Notes: generated by a model from the letters alone, not told the origin. A DNA stretch of 64,000 bases from Metabacillus niabensis (GCF_020524345.1 NZ_JAIVLH010000012.1:1-64000); one strand, 5' to 3'. Positions 25,292 through 34,207 are shown, numbered from the stretch's first letter. Numbers and translations are program-made.

Positions 25292-25882
25292 TTACTGTGT
25301 GCTTAATTTTCTTCTCTTTACAATCATCCATACAATGAGTAAAACGATTGGAATTAACAAATAATTAGCATATTGACTAAAGATTTCACCAGCATTTTCC
25401 CACTGAGGTCCAAGACGATAGCCTAAATAGACATATATTGCAGTGATTGGAAGCATTGCCAAATAGGTATAAAGAATAAATTTCCACACATTCATCTTAG
25501 ACATTCCACACGGAATCGAAATAGCCGTCCGAACACCTGGGATAAATCTACCTAAAAATGCGACACTTCCACCGTATTTTTCAAAAAATTGGTCTGATTT
25601 ATTAATATGCTCTTCTTTTATGAAAAAGTACTTCCCGAATTTTATGATCGCTACTCTACCACCATATCGACCTAATGCATATAAAGTAAGTGGCCCCAGT
25701 ACACCACCAATAGATCCGGCAAAAATGGCCCCAAATAAATTCATATCTCCTTCGTAAACCCAGTAACCAGCCAATGGGAGTACAAGTTCTGCAGGAACAA
25801 ATTCAAAAGTTAAAGCAAGCATAATGCCAATATATGATAACTCTTTAAAAGCTTCCATCATTTGCAAGATTAGAGCATCCAT
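25292..25882 (-). CDS. DedA-family membrane protein
   Basis: This 196-residue protein has five to six hydrophobic segments and the DedA pattern: EFVPAELVLPLAGYWV (about 27-42), LYALGRYGGR, FLGRFIPGVRTAISIPCGMSKM (about 109-130). Family members move undecaprenyl phosphate or phospholipids across the membrane; some bacillary members recycle the C55 carrier. Which member this is cannot be decided here. It is monocistronic with a strong terminator. Confidence 0.9.
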   Translation of the reverse strand: MDALILQMMEAFKELSYIGIMLALTFEFVPAELVLPLAGYWVYEGDMNLFGAIFAGSIGGVLGPLTLYALGRYGGRVAIIKFGKYFFIKEEHINKSDQFFEKYGGSVAFLGRFIPGVRTAISIPCGMSKMNVWKFILYTYLAMLPITAIYVYLGYRLGPQWENAGEIFSQYANYLLIPIVLLIVWMIVKRRKLSTQ

Positions 25883-26133
25883 TGAGGATTACCTCCTTTA
25901 CAGTTTTTATATGGTCAAAGTACTTTGAATCAGCAAAAACTAGTTTTTAAAATGCGCAAAAGTAAATTATATCACATACTTAATAAAGTCGGAGCATTTT
26001 GGCCATATAAAAAATAACACTTGCAGTTGCTTTTTATTGATTATAAATTTGTAATGACTTATAAAGTTGTTAAGCAATTATATTTGTAGAATGATCATGA
26101 AGAATACATTATCTAGTTAAAAGGAGTTTATAC

Positions 26134-26721
26134 ATGAACAAAAATAATAAGACATTCCGAATGGTCCTATTAGGGATGCTTTCTGCCATCATCATTATTC
26201 AAACGACAATCCCGTTTTTAGGATATATCCCGATTGGGCCGCTTAGCTTGACGATTATTCAGGTAACCGTCATTATCGCAGCAATCGTTCTCGGAACAAA
26301 GGAAGGAGCCATTGTAGGCGGCATATGGGGAATCATTACGTTCATCAGGGCATTCGTCGCTCCGACAAGCGTAATTGCACCCATTGTTTTCACGAATCCG
26401 CTTGTGTCCGTTTTGCCTCGTATTTTAATTGGTGTGGTTGCGGCATATGTGTTCCACAGAATACTCAGCGGGAAGCTCAATGAAACAGTAAGAATGAGTG
26501 TTGCCGGTGTGCTGGGATCTTTAACAAATACTGTGTTAGTACTTGGATTTATTTATTTATTTTATCGGGAGCCCTATGCGAACTTTTTGGAGTTGGACAT
26601 GGAGCAACTCTTGCCTGCACTGATGACCATTGTAGCCACTAATGGAATTACTGAAGCGATTCTTTCAGGAGTATTGGCACCGGTTATTTCAAAACCGTTA
26701 TTAAAATCGATAAAAAAATAG
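26134..26721 (+). CDS. ECF transporter S component
   Basis: This 195-residue protein has about six hydrophobic segments. The ECF S-component traits are visible: an N-terminal MVLLGMLSAIIIIQT with small residues that contact the T component, then VLGTKEGAIVGGIWGIITFIRAFVAPTS. The sequence resembles the PanT-like group, but vitamin specificity is inferred weakly. AAAAGGAG stands eight bases before the ATG. By eye the gene is richer in G and C than its neighbours, hinting at a different origin. No ECF ATPase genes are nearby; it must use the shared module. Confidence 0.82.
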   Translation: MNKNNKTFRMVLLGMLSAIIIIQTTIPFLGYIPIGPLSLTIIQVTVIIAAIVLGTKEGAIVGGIWGIITFIRAFVAPTSVIAPIVFTNPLVSVLPRILIGVVAAYVFHRILSGKLNETVRMSVAGVLGSLTNTVLVLGFIYLFYREPYANFLELDMEQLLPALMTIVATNGITEAILSGVLAPVISKPLLKSIKK

Positions 26722-26741
26722 CGCTATTGGCTGCTTAAGGC

Positions 26742-26777
26742 TGACGAAAAACTTATATGATTTAAGGTTTTTCGTCA
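26742..26777 (+). terminator. Intrinsic terminator
   Basis: TGACGAAAAAC (26742-26752) pairs with GTTTTTCGTCA (26767-26777), followed by TTCTTTTA. Confidence 0.85.
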
Positions 26778-27026
26778 TTCTTTTATTTAGGTTAGGTTGG
26801 TGGGAGGAAAGGAAACCACCTCAACTAATAATAACGGGAATAATGATGCCGTATTGGGTGTGATTTTACAGATAACTCACTCATTGATATCAACCGATCA
26901 GCGTTATCATTTACATATGTTGAACATTTACAAAACTAAGTTGAGGATAATCCTGAAGAAAAAAGAAGATTCTGTTGATGATATATATTTAAATCAAAAT
27001 AATCATGTTACATGGTCTTAGAAAAA
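26778..27026. other. Intergenic stretch with an unconvincing 74-codon frame
   Basis: A plus-strand frame at 26797-27021 begins at GTG without a clear ribosome site and has low-complexity NNNGNN sequence. I do not regard it as a gene. Confidence 0.5.
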
Positions 27027-27560
27027 TCATTGTTTGTTATAAATTTGTCCTTTGCTATTAATCTGCCTTCTATCTTGTGCAAACGCCAAACGATACAATA
27101 AAATATGAATACTCATCAAGAACAAGTAAATGGGAAAGGAAAAAATCAATTTATAACCGTGTTTGTAATGGTATACTCCTATCTGTACACCTAGCCATTC
27201 TAACCCGACAGCTACTGCAGCCCAAAATAGGATATAAACAATCATCTTTATTTTGAACATTCGCATCTGTTCATACCCATAAATAAACCAATATCCAAAC
27301 GGCGCATACATCATATAGGAAAAAATATCCATTAATTCATATTTTGATTGGTCTCCCAAATCGTAAAGTTCAAGTGGAGGTATCTTTAACGTATGATCAA
27401 AAACGAGTCCGAATGCAACGCCTATAAGTATGTTAAAGGTTGTTTGTAAAGGAGAATATCGCTGTGGAAACAACCAAATCGATGCAAAACCAATGATACC
27501 TATACCGATAACGAACCACTCATTCCCATTGAATTGATTATCATAAACGATGTTTTCCAT
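27027..27560 (-). CDS. CBO0543-like integral membrane protein (second of pair)
   Basis: The start at 27560 overlaps the stop of the upstream gene as TGATG, giving translational coupling and 177 residues. Five hydrophobic segments and motifs such as LFPQRYSPLQTTFNILIGVAFGLVFDH and EWLGVQIGVYHYKHG fit the CBO0543 group of paired membrane proteins in spore formers. The function is unknown. Confidence 0.78.
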   Translation of the reverse strand: MENIVYDNQFNGNEWFVIGIGIIGFASIWLFPQRYSPLQTTFNILIGVAFGLVFDHTLKIPPLELYDLGDQSKYELMDIFSYMMYAPFGYWFIYGYEQMRMFKIKMIVYILFWAAVAVGLEWLGVQIGVYHYKHGYKLIFSFPIYLFLMSIHILLYRLAFAQDRRQINSKGQIYNKQ

Positions 27561-28081
27561 CAGCGAATCCATCCTTCCTTAGACGCCATACGTTGAAAGA
27601 GTCTTCCTAAAAGCAATGTATAAGTCATAACAATCACGATCATCACTGACTCCATAACGAAATTCCAACCCTTATCAGTAAGTACGTGATTCCATCGAAG
27701 CATCGCTCCGATGAATATTTGGAACAAAAACGTATAGATTGATATCCCCCAGCGGATGCTGGATTTGGATGTCGTTAGAAACACGTTAGCATAGGTAAGA
27801 AGAACAAAAGTAACAGTGAAATCGTTGTGTAGGATCATGGACAGGAAGTGAGGGATGCTATTTGTATTAATTTTGAATAGATTTAGATTGAACGCGGAAA
27901 TCGTCAGTTTGTTTGTTAAGATAGCATCAATGGCCATAAACAAAAGGAGGTTAACAGACAATGGCAGCTTCTTTGAGAGACTAACTTGAACCATAATACA
28001 GAACCATGCGAAAAAGAGAAATGTCACGACTACCAATTTAAAATGTCCTTTCCAACATATATTTTTTTGTATTTTTATCAT
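27560..28081 (-). CDS. CBO0543-like integral membrane protein (first of pair)
   Basis: This 173-residue protein has five hydrophobic segments and is coupled to the following related gene by a TGATG overlap. The central RWGISIYTFLFQIFIGAMLRWNHV segment is like those of the CBO0543 group. It is the first gene of a two-gene unit. A perfect 9-bp inverted repeat lies about 60 bases upstream. Function unknown. Confidence 0.72.
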   Translation of the reverse strand: MIKIQKNICWKGHFKLVVVTFLFFAWFCIMVQVSLSKKLPLSVNLLLFMAIDAILTNKLTISAFNLNLFKINTNSIPHFLSMILHNDFTVTFVLLTYANVFLTTSKSSIRWGISIYTFLFQIFIGAMLRWNHVLTDKGWNFVMESVMIVIVMTYTLLLGRLFQRMASKEGWIR

Positions 28082-28140
28082 GCCCCTTTTACTTCAGCGT
28101 AATGCATCAACTCGTGACGTTTCAAGAATTAGCATATTAC

Positions 28141-28164
28141 TAATGTGATCTAAACATCACATTA
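28141..28164. promoter_or_regulatory. Inverted repeat upstream of the membrane-protein pair
   Basis: TAATGTGAT and ATCACATTA form a perfect 9-bp inverted repeat with a 6-base spacer. It resembles CRP/FNR-type sites, but the TGTGA/TCACA halves are 8 rather than 6 apart. The binding factor is unknown. Confidence 0.45.
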
Positions 28165-28336
28165 ATTAATAAATTGCTCACACCCTCTAGCTCGAATTTC
28201 TTCATTGTTTTAGCCCAGTCGGTAAAAGGCTAATCAATTCTCACTTTATCCCCTCTATTTCACCTGTGCATTTCAATATAAGTCCAATTAATCCTCAACC
28301 GTAAAATTCGAATATTAATTAATCACGAAACACAAA

Positions 28337-28370
28337 TTGACATATCGTATTTTTTAGATATAATAAAACC
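28337..28370 (+). promoter_or_regulatory. Consensus promoter overlapped by an ArsR operator; leaderless start
   Basis: TTGACA (28337-28342), 16 bases, TATAAT (28359-28364). The operator ACATATC-N10-GATATAA covers 28340-28363, between the two boxes. The ATG at 28371 is only seven bases after the -10 box and has no ribosome site, so the transcript should begin at or very near the start codon. Confidence 0.8.
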
Positions 28371-28673
28371 ATGAAACCTATTGAAATCTTTAAAGCCTTA
28401 TCAAATGAATCAAGGTTGCAAATTTTACACTGGCTAAAAGAACCTGAACGTCATTTTGTACCCCATGAAGGGATTGATATGAGAAAAACAGGGGTATGCG
28501 TTAGTCAAATAACAGAGCAATTAAAAATGACGCAATCAACCGCTTCTCAATACCTAAATATACTTTTGCGAGCTGGGTTGATTAAGACAGAGCGTATTGG
28601 AAAGTATACGTATTACAAAAGGGACGAGGAAGCCATAAAAAATATTGCAGCTATTCTTGAGCAAGAGATCTAA
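28371..28673 (+). CDS. ArsR-family transcriptional regulator
   Basis: This 100-residue winged-helix protein begins IEIFKALSNESRLQILHWL and has the recognition helix CVSQITEQLKMTQSTASQYLNILLRAGLIKTER (about 43-75). No metal-binding Cys cluster typical of ArsR or SmtB is present, so it probably responds to an organic ligand. It precedes an MFS efflux gene, and the same operator occurs before both genes. It appears to be translated from a leaderless message. Confidence 0.9.
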   Translation: MKPIEIFKALSNESRLQILHWLKEPERHFVPHEGIDMRKTGVCVSQITEQLKMTQSTASQYLNILLRAGLIKTERIGKYTYYKRDEEAIKNIAAILEQEI

Positions 28674-28684
28674 AGTAAATGTAA

Positions 28685-28707
28685 CTGAATCCTCTCTAAG
28701 GATTCAG
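28685..28707 (+). terminator. Terminator after the ArsR gene
   Basis: CTGAATCC (28685-28692) pairs with GGATTCAG (28700-28707), then CTTTATTT. Confidence 0.8.
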
Positions 28708-28722
28708 CTTTATTTAAACTAA

Positions 28723-28746
28723 ACATATCGAAATATCCCGATATGT
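28723..28746. promoter_or_regulatory. ArsR operator copy 2
   Basis: ACATATC-N10-GATATGT, a perfect 7-bp inverted repeat, with an extra CG pair inside. Same form and spacing as in the regulator's own promoter. Confidence 0.75.
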
Positions 28747-28761
28747 TTATATTTATCAATT

Positions 28762-28785
28762 ACATATCGTCTTTTCTAGATATGT
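28762..28785. promoter_or_regulatory. ArsR operator copy 3
   Basis: ACATATC-N10-GATATGT again, 39 bp from copy 2 and 29 bp before the MFS start codon. It should block that promoter. Confidence 0.75.
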
Positions 28786-28813
28786 AGATACAATATACAA
28801 AGGAGCGATTATT

Positions 28814-29965
28814 TTGTCTAACACATTTAAAATTTATATTTTAGCACTTATTAGTTTTTTAGTTGGAACATCAGAGTATATTATCTCTGGTATATTGGAT
28901 CACATTGCAGATTCACTGGGAATCACTTTAGCGGCTGCAGGACAATTAATAACCATATTCTCGCTTGTCTATGCAATCTTTACACCCATTCTTATGGCAC
29001 TAACATCAGGCATGGATAGACGCAAGCTTATGATCGTATCTCTAGGCTTTTTTGTGATAGGAAACATACTTGCATTCGTATTGCCAGGTTACCCCTTATT
29101 TATTTTATCAAGAATAGTAATGGCACTAGGGGCTGGAATGGTCGTCGTTACAGCTCTGACTATCGCGGCAAAAATAGCACCTGAAGGTAAACAAGGTAGT
29201 GCAATTGCTACTGTAATCATGGGCTTTACAGCATCTTTAATCATTGGTGTTCCTCTAGGGAGAATGATCACAGATGCATTCGACTGGAAAGCAGTATTTG
29301 GCGGAATTGCTTTACTTGGATTTTTAGCGATGATCATCATCTCATTAGTAATACCACCAACTAAAGGAGATAAATCGGTTCCATTAATGCAACAACTTGC
29401 CCTTCTAAAGGATCGAAAAGTAGCAATTGGTTTATCAATCACCTTCTTCTGGCTTGGCGGGTATTCAGTCGCTTACACCTACTTATCTCCTTACCTTTTG
29501 AACATTTCGGGTATCAATGAAAAATTATTAAGTGGAGTTCTGCTTATATTCGGTGTCGCTAGTTTATTCGGCTCAAAATTCGGTGGTTTTAGTACAGACA
29601 AATGGGGTGTGTCACGTACACTAATAGGTTCGATGCTTCTACACATTGTCATGCTTATTCTTTTATCATTAATTACTCACACTTATGTTGGTGTTTTAAT
29701 CATACTAATATTGTGGTCTTTTGCAGCGTGGACATCAGCTCCAGCACAACAGTTCAACTTGGCAAACATAAAACCAGAATCATCAGGTGTCCTTCTAGGG
29801 CTAAACCAGTCAATGATGCAATTATCGATGGCTGCAGGTGCTGGAATTGGTGGCATTTTTGTAGAAAAGGTATCGCTAGGTTCCATCACTTGGGTAGGAG
29901 TACTCGGATTAGCTATAGCCATTTTTATGGTATTAAAGTCATCCCGTGGCAACTTAAATAAATAG
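28814..29965 (+). CDS. MFS efflux transporter (DHA1-like)
   Basis: This 383-residue carrier starts at TTG after AAAGGAG and has 12 hydrophobic segments. Motif A-like sequence LTSGMDRRKLMI follows the second segment, and a motif C-like GFTASLIIGVPLGRM lies in segment five, as in proton-driven drug or sugar efflux proteins of the YdhP/AraJ type. It is controlled by the ArsR-family regulator encoded just upstream through two operator copies. The exported compound is unknown. Confidence 0.88.
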   Translation: MSNTFKIYILALISFLVGTSEYIISGILDHIADSLGITLAAAGQLITIFSLVYAIFTPILMALTSGMDRRKLMIVSLGFFVIGNILAFVLPGYPLFILSRIVMALGAGMVVVTALTIAAKIAPEGKQGSAIATVIMGFTASLIIGVPLGRMITDAFDWKAVFGGIALLGFLAMIIISLVIPPTKGDKSVPLMQQLALLKDRKVAIGLSITFFWLGGYSVAYTYLSPYLLNISGINEKLLSGVLLIFGVASLFGSKFGGFSTDKWGVSRTLIGSMLLHIVMLILLSLITHTYVGVLIILILWSFAAWTSAPAQQFNLANIKPESSGVLLGLNQSMMQLSMAAGAGIGGIFVEKVSLGSITWVGVLGLAIAIFMVLKSSRGNLNK

Positions 29966-30008
29966 ATGATAACAATGTAGTAAGAACAAAAGATTTCAAG
30001 TATAAAAG

Positions 30009-30040
30009 GTTGCAGTTGGACTGTAACGGGTTTCTTTTGG
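30009..30040 (+). terminator. Probable terminator after the MFS gene
   Basis: GTTGCAG pairs with CTGTAAC (one G-U), followed by GGGTTTCTTTT. The U-run is imperfect. Confidence 0.45.
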
Positions 30041-30125
30041 CGTACAAAAAGTAAAAAAACAATGAAAATCGTATACTAATTAGCAGCTAAATTAACAATC
30101 CAATTAGATATGTAATTACCATTAA

Positions 30126-30154
30126 AAACGACCAGATTTCTAGTCTGGTCGTTT
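30126..30154. terminator. Intrinsic terminator of the proline-dehydrogenase homologue
   Basis: AAACGACCAGA and TCTGGTCGTTT form a perfect 11-bp stem; on the minus strand TTAAT follows. Confidence 0.8.
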
Positions 30155-30194
30155 CATATCCTTTTTCCCTAAAGTGCCCAATAGTTGAATAATG

Positions 30195-31157
30195 CTAGTA
30201 TGTATTTATTTTTTCTCTATCGGTATTTTGTTCAATCATATCTGAAATAAAAGTATAAATATTCGGGGGATATTCAGCAATACGGTGAACTAAATATAAA
30301 TACCATTCACTACCATATGTTACATAAACTTTAGCTTGAATATTATCCTCCTTTAAAGATTTTAATAGATCAGGTCGAACCCCATCTAACATCTCTACTT
30401 CAACATTCGGGCTATAAAGAAACCCTTTTGCTTTTAAGTCCATCAATATATTTTCATCATGTGTAGCAACAGACAGTGGATGATTACTATTTATACACAT
30501 AGATACAAAATCTATATACCGTTTATTTAACTCTTCGGATCTTGGAATATATATACCTTCAGACTCTTGATAAGCCCCCTTTACTAAACGTATTCTACCC
30601 GAGGTTTTTAATAGGTCCTTTAGGTCAATAGATGAACGCTTCAAATGAACTTGTAATGTTATCCCAACATTTGAGAATGAATTTGAAATTCTTCTATATA
30701 GTGATAAAATTTTATCTGTTTTTTGTGATTCTTCCATACTTATCATTAGTTGAATATTATATTTTTGTGCTTCTCCTGCTAATTCTTCTAAATTAGTAAA
30801 TGCTACTGAATCAGATATCATCATTCCAATATGGGAAAGATCAAAGGATACGGTAGCCTTCATGTGATTTTTCCCGAGATCTTTTATTAAGTCTTTGAAT
30901 TCATTTTTGGCAAGCATACATTCTGCTTCGGATGTTGTATTTTCACCAATAAATTCTAATGAAACCTGATACCCTTTGCTATATAGATTTATAACACGTT
31001 CAATCCCTTTCGTACGTGTTTGTCCAGCCACAAATCGGTTAGCACCCTTCATAAAAATTGGAAAAAGTTCTTTTGAATGTTGAACATAGGATTTTAGTTC
31101 TTGATCTCTAGCAATCGATTTGAGAGCTTTGGAAAAGCGACTTTCTTCATTAAACAT
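30195..31157 (-). CDS. Proline dehydrogenase family protein
   Basis: This 320-residue TIM-barrel protein carries motifs of FAD-dependent proline dehydrogenase: RIRLVKGAYQE (about 201-211), SVATHDENIL, VEVEMLDGVRPDLL and YVTYGSEWYLYLVHRIAEYPPNI near the C-terminus. The usual proline-binding Arg-Arg pair before AE is His-Arg here, so substrate handling may differ. No P5C dehydrogenase gene is next to it. An AraC regulator gene lies upstream on the same strand. It may oxidise proline or a related imino acid. Confidence 0.8.
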   Translation of the reverse strand: MFNEESRFSKALKSIARDQELKSYVQHSKELFPIFMKGANRFVAGQTRTKGIERVINLYSKGYQVSLEFIGENTTSEAECMLAKNEFKDLIKDLGKNHMKATVSFDLSHIGMMISDSVAFTNLEELAGEAQKYNIQLMISMEESQKTDKILSLYRRISNSFSNVGITLQVHLKRSSIDLKDLLKTSGRIRLVKGAYQESEGIYIPRSEELNKRYIDFVSMCINSNHPLSVATHDENILMDLKAKGFLYSPNVEVEMLDGVRPDLLKSLKEDNIQAKVYVTYGSEWYLYLVHRIAEYPPNIYTFISDMIEQNTDREKINTY

Positions 31158-31295
31158 AAAATAATCACATCCCTATTTTTATCATATTTGGGATTACATT
31201 TTTCCGACGATGACTTTTTACGCACGAAAATCAAACTCCTACATTTGAGTGAATCCTAAATGAAAGGTAATGAATGCGGGAAATTATAAAGCAGA

Positions 31296-32123
31296 TCATT
31301 TATCATTCTGAATAAAAATATCCCTGTATTGTCCGGGTGTTAATCCAATAAATTCCACAAAGAAATGACTAAAATGACTTTGATCTACAAAACCTGTCTC
31401 TATTGCTGCATCAAGGGGTTTTACACCCTGTTCCAATCGTTTCTTTGCTTCATTAATACGTACCGTTTGTAAGTAACGATACGGGGTAATCCCCCGAATT
31501 CGGGTAAATGAGCGTAACAAAGAATATTTGTTCATATTAGCTATCTTTGCTAAATCATCTAAAGCAATATGTTCTGCATAATGTACTTCTAGGTAATGAC
31601 AGACATTTTCAATTTCTTGTTTAGTAACTCTCGGTTCTGTATCTTCGATGGATTCAGTATATTCTTCAATAAGCTGTTGAATAAGAAAATAAAAAGTTTC
31701 TTCTTTCTCAAAACCTGATATTTCATCCATAACCATCTGGTGAAGTTTATTCAACAATTGAGCTTTTTCACTACGATAGGCAACCGGAGAGGCAAAGGAA
31801 GGCAGATAATCTTCTCCTGTAATCTCTTTTGCTACTTTCCGCATGATTTCAGGCTTGATATTCAAGCAGCGATAGTCTAATGTTTCGTTGTCAATTGATT
31901 CACAGGCATGGTTGTCCAGAGGGTTGAAAAATATAATATCACCAGTTCCTATTACATATTCTTTGTTCTTACAAGATAAGTGTCTTTGTCCACTCTCTAT
32001 AAATCCAATCACATAATATTCATGGAAGTGGTTCGGAAATTTTTGCATGATACCTTCAAAACGATAAGCTTCTATTTGTAAATCATAATCATAACGCACT
32101 GTTCTTTCTTCTTGTCCCAACAA
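31296..32123 (-). CDS. AraC-family regulator with cupin sensor domain
   Basis: This 275-residue protein has an N-terminal cupin-like arm (about 15-85, FPNHFHEYYVIGFIESGQRHL) and a C-terminal double helix-turn-helix (about 168-272) with LDDLAKIANMNKYSLLRSFTRIRGITPYRYL and FVDQSHFSHFFVEFIGLTPGQYR. It starts at TTG with GGAGG upstream. It may regulate the downstream proline-dehydrogenase homologue or the DJ-1-type gene; the ligand is unknown. Confidence 0.9.
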   Translation of the reverse strand: MLGQEERTVRYDYDLQIEAYRFEGIMQKFPNHFHEYYVIGFIESGQRHLSCKNKEYVIGTGDIIFFNPLDNHACESIDNETLDYRCLNIKPEIMRKVAKEITGEDYLPSFASPVAYRSEKAQLLNKLHQMVMDEISGFEKEETFYFLIQQLIEEYTESIEDTEPRVTKQEIENVCHYLEVHYAEHIALDDLAKIANMNKYSLLRSFTRIRGITPYRYLQTVRINEAKKRLEQGVKPLDAAIETGFVDQSHFSHFFVEFIGLTPGQYRDIFIQNDK

Positions 32124-32269
32124 ACAACCTCCTTTTGCTTTATTTCTGATCGTTAGTGTAACACATATGATTAAGGCTCTCTTGTAAGATATTGACTAAT
32201 AAAAAGTAAACCTCCAACTAGTATTTCCCACATAGAAGTATCATCCTTCTTTCGGTAGTTAGCCGAAAA

Positions 32270-32863
32270 TTACAACGTAATTTCATACTCCATTCGTTTT
32301 GCCGTCTCAACAGCTACATCTTTTCCATGCAGTCGAGATATCAGATGAAATGACATATTAATTCCTGCTGAAATTCCTCCAGATGTTATAATTGATCCTT
32401 CATCGACAAATTTAACCTCACGCTGGACTGATACTTTAGGAAATTCCTGTTCTAATCGATCAATATCCATCCAATGTGTTGTCGCTTTTCTTCCATCAAG
32501 AATTCCTGCTTTTGCAAGAAGCAGCGCACCAGTACAGACTGAAGTCAGAAACTCTGTTCTTGATTGCTGGGCTTTAATCCATTCAATGATAGTAGGATTG
32601 TCTATTTCAATCTGTTCAGCACCATACCCCCCAGGAATAATTACGATATCTAATGAAGGATGGTTAGTGAAACTAAAATCAGGAAAAACTTTCAGACCAT
32701 TCCTTGCAGTAACTAAGTCTCCATTTTCTGATATTGTTTTGACAATAAACGGCTTTTCATTCGAAATAGGTAAAGTTGTTATAGAAAAAACTTCAAATGG
32801 TCCTGCAAAATCTAATACTTCAACATCGTTAAATAGTAAAATACCAACTGTACGCTGTTGCAT
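32270..32863 (-). CDS. DJ-1/PfpI superfamily protein (isonitrile-hydratase-like)
   Basis: This 197-residue protein has the DJ-1 fold with a nucleophile elbow SVCTGALLLAKAGILDGRKATTHW (Cys about 109) and an N-terminal VLDFAGPFEVF carrying the conserved Asp of isonitrile hydratases and GlxA-type domains. The gene is 146 bases upstream of the AraC gene and in the same direction. It may hydrate isocyanides or act on other small electrophiles. Substrate is inferred only from the Asp/Cys pattern. Confidence 0.82.
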   Translation of the reverse strand: MQQRTVGILLFNDVEVLDFAGPFEVFSITTLPISNEKPFIVKTISENGDLVTARNGLKVFPDFSFTNHPSLDIVIIPGGYGAEQIEIDNPTIIEWIKAQQSRTEFLTSVCTGALLLAKAGILDGRKATTHWMDIDRLEQEFPKVSVQREVKFVDEGSIITSGGISAGINMSFHLISRLHGKDVAVETAKRMEYEITL

Positions 32864-33021
32864 GCTTTAAACCTCCTGAAAATAAACTATTTGTAACATT
32901 TATATATATAAATAGAATGATTAAAAATACGACATGACTTTAAGCTAATGATCCTTTTATGGGTCAGATGATCAAATTTGCAAGACTCAAATACCTTATT
33001 AATAGAGATAATCAAATATAG

Positions 33022-33192
33022 CTTTTCCATGCCTCTCGCGAACTGAACCGCATGAAACATGGTGAATGGAAAAATTATATATTGATGGAGGCTCATGAAA
33101 CGGACTTACCATGGACCTACTTTTTACAAACTAGAACTGAGATCAACGACTTTTTAAAAAGGTTAGTATTTAAACGTATTCTTTCAATATAA
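33022..33192 (+). pseudogene. Unassigned coding remnant
   Basis: An open stretch from 33022 contains RELNRMKHGEWKNYILMEA and continues with HETDLPWTYFLQTRTEINDF before a stop at 33190. The composition is protein-like, but there is no start codon with a ribosome site. It is probably the tail of a lost gene. The rest of 32864-33278 shows nothing. Confidence 0.35.
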
Positions 33193-33278
33193 ACATGTAC
33201 ATACAAAATGAATTAATAATGACGAACTAAAAAATTTAGCCATTATTCGCCATAACCACTCCTGATAATTGAATAAGC

Positions 33279-33839
33279 TTATTTTATAAAATCTTTAATT
33301 AGTTGCTCAGTTGTAAGTATTGTGGCAAATTCATCATGCAATGTAGCTAGAGATATATTGTGTATAGTTTCTGCATCATAAAATCTATCGTTTTGGTCTT
33401 TCAAACCGAATGCTGCTGTAGCATCTGAAATCAGGTATGTACTAAAACCTAAATTTCCACTCATTCTTGCAGTTGTTGATACACAATGAGGTGTAGTCAA
33501 TCCAGTGATTATAACTGTTGATATTTCATTTTCTTTTAATTGCTCTTCTAAATTAGTACCAATAAAGCTACTATTTACTTTCTTTGTAATCATCACTTCA
33601 TCTTTAATAGGTTCTACTATATCTTTAATAGCAAAGCCCTCATTCATCGAATGAAATACTGAATTAGGATTATCAGACATGTGTTGTATGTAGATTACTA
33701 ACCAGCCCTTTTCCCTCCATAATTGTAGGATCTTACTGATATTTACTTCTGCATTTAGATTATTTCGCTCTCCCCATTTTTTATCATCGAAAGCCTTCTG
33801 TACATCAATCAAAATTAATGCTTTTTTCTTTTCATCCAT
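33279..33839 (-). CDS. Isochorismatase-family cysteine hydrolase
   Basis: With the ATG at 33839 and GGAGGG seven bases upstream the protein has 186 residues. The catalytic triad of the family is visible: Asp in LILIDVQKAF (about 11), Lys in VMITKKVNSSF and Cys in TGLTTPHCVSTTARMSGNLGF (about 118). Members cleave amides or vinyl ethers, for example nicotinamide. It is divergent from an Lrp-type regulator, which may control it. Confidence 0.9.
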   Translation of the reverse strand: MDEKKKALILIDVQKAFDDKKWGERNNLNAEVNISKILQLWREKGWLVIYIQHMSDNPNSVFHSMNEGFAIKDIVEPIKDEVMITKKVNSSFIGTNLEEQLKENEISTVIITGLTTPHCVSTTARMSGNLGFSTYLISDATAAFGLKDQNDRFYDAETIHNISLATLHDEFATILTTEQLIKDFIK

Positions 33840-34207
33840 CAAATTCCCTCCAACAATGTTTTAACTCTTCATTAATACCTATAACCAAATTTTAGATGCA
33901 GATTATTGTTCTACGTTAATTAAATTTACTTGTTGAATGATTTTATGTAGTGGCTTTTTTATGTGTAGGAATTCCGCTTTTTTCAAGTAATAATAATGGA
34001 ATACAGCTAATAGCAATTGCTTCTTTTTGCTTCAAATCCGTCATTCAATAATAATATCCTCTTTATTTCACAAATTCCCTATCGATACCTTATTTTATAA
34101 AAATATAGAAGGCCTATGAATAAGTTTTATAAGGATATTTGATTGTTTGTCTTTAATTAATTTCGAATTTAGGTTATTCTACATTATAAAAAAAGGTTGG
34201 ATATTTT
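33840..34207. other. Divergent promoter region, no element recognised
   Basis: About 370 AT-rich bases separate the hydrolase and Lrp-type genes. No clear operator palindrome or small gene is visible. AAGGTTGG before 34208 is the ribosome site of the regulator. Confidence 0.5.

Noticed and set aside
26050-26110. Possible biotin operator before the S component
   Set aside because: Only one TTGTTAA-like half is present; no matching half at the required spacing.
26797-27021. 74-codon plus-strand frame
   Set aside because: GTG start without a ribosome site and low-complexity sequence.
28141-28164. Reading the TAATGTGAT/ATCACATTA repeat as an FNR or CRP site
   Set aside because: The TGTGA and TCACA halves are eight bases apart instead of six, so it was kept only as an unassigned inverted repeat.
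32887-33096. 69-codon minus-strand frame
   Set aside because: No ribosome site; the opposite strand here carries the more protein-like remnant.
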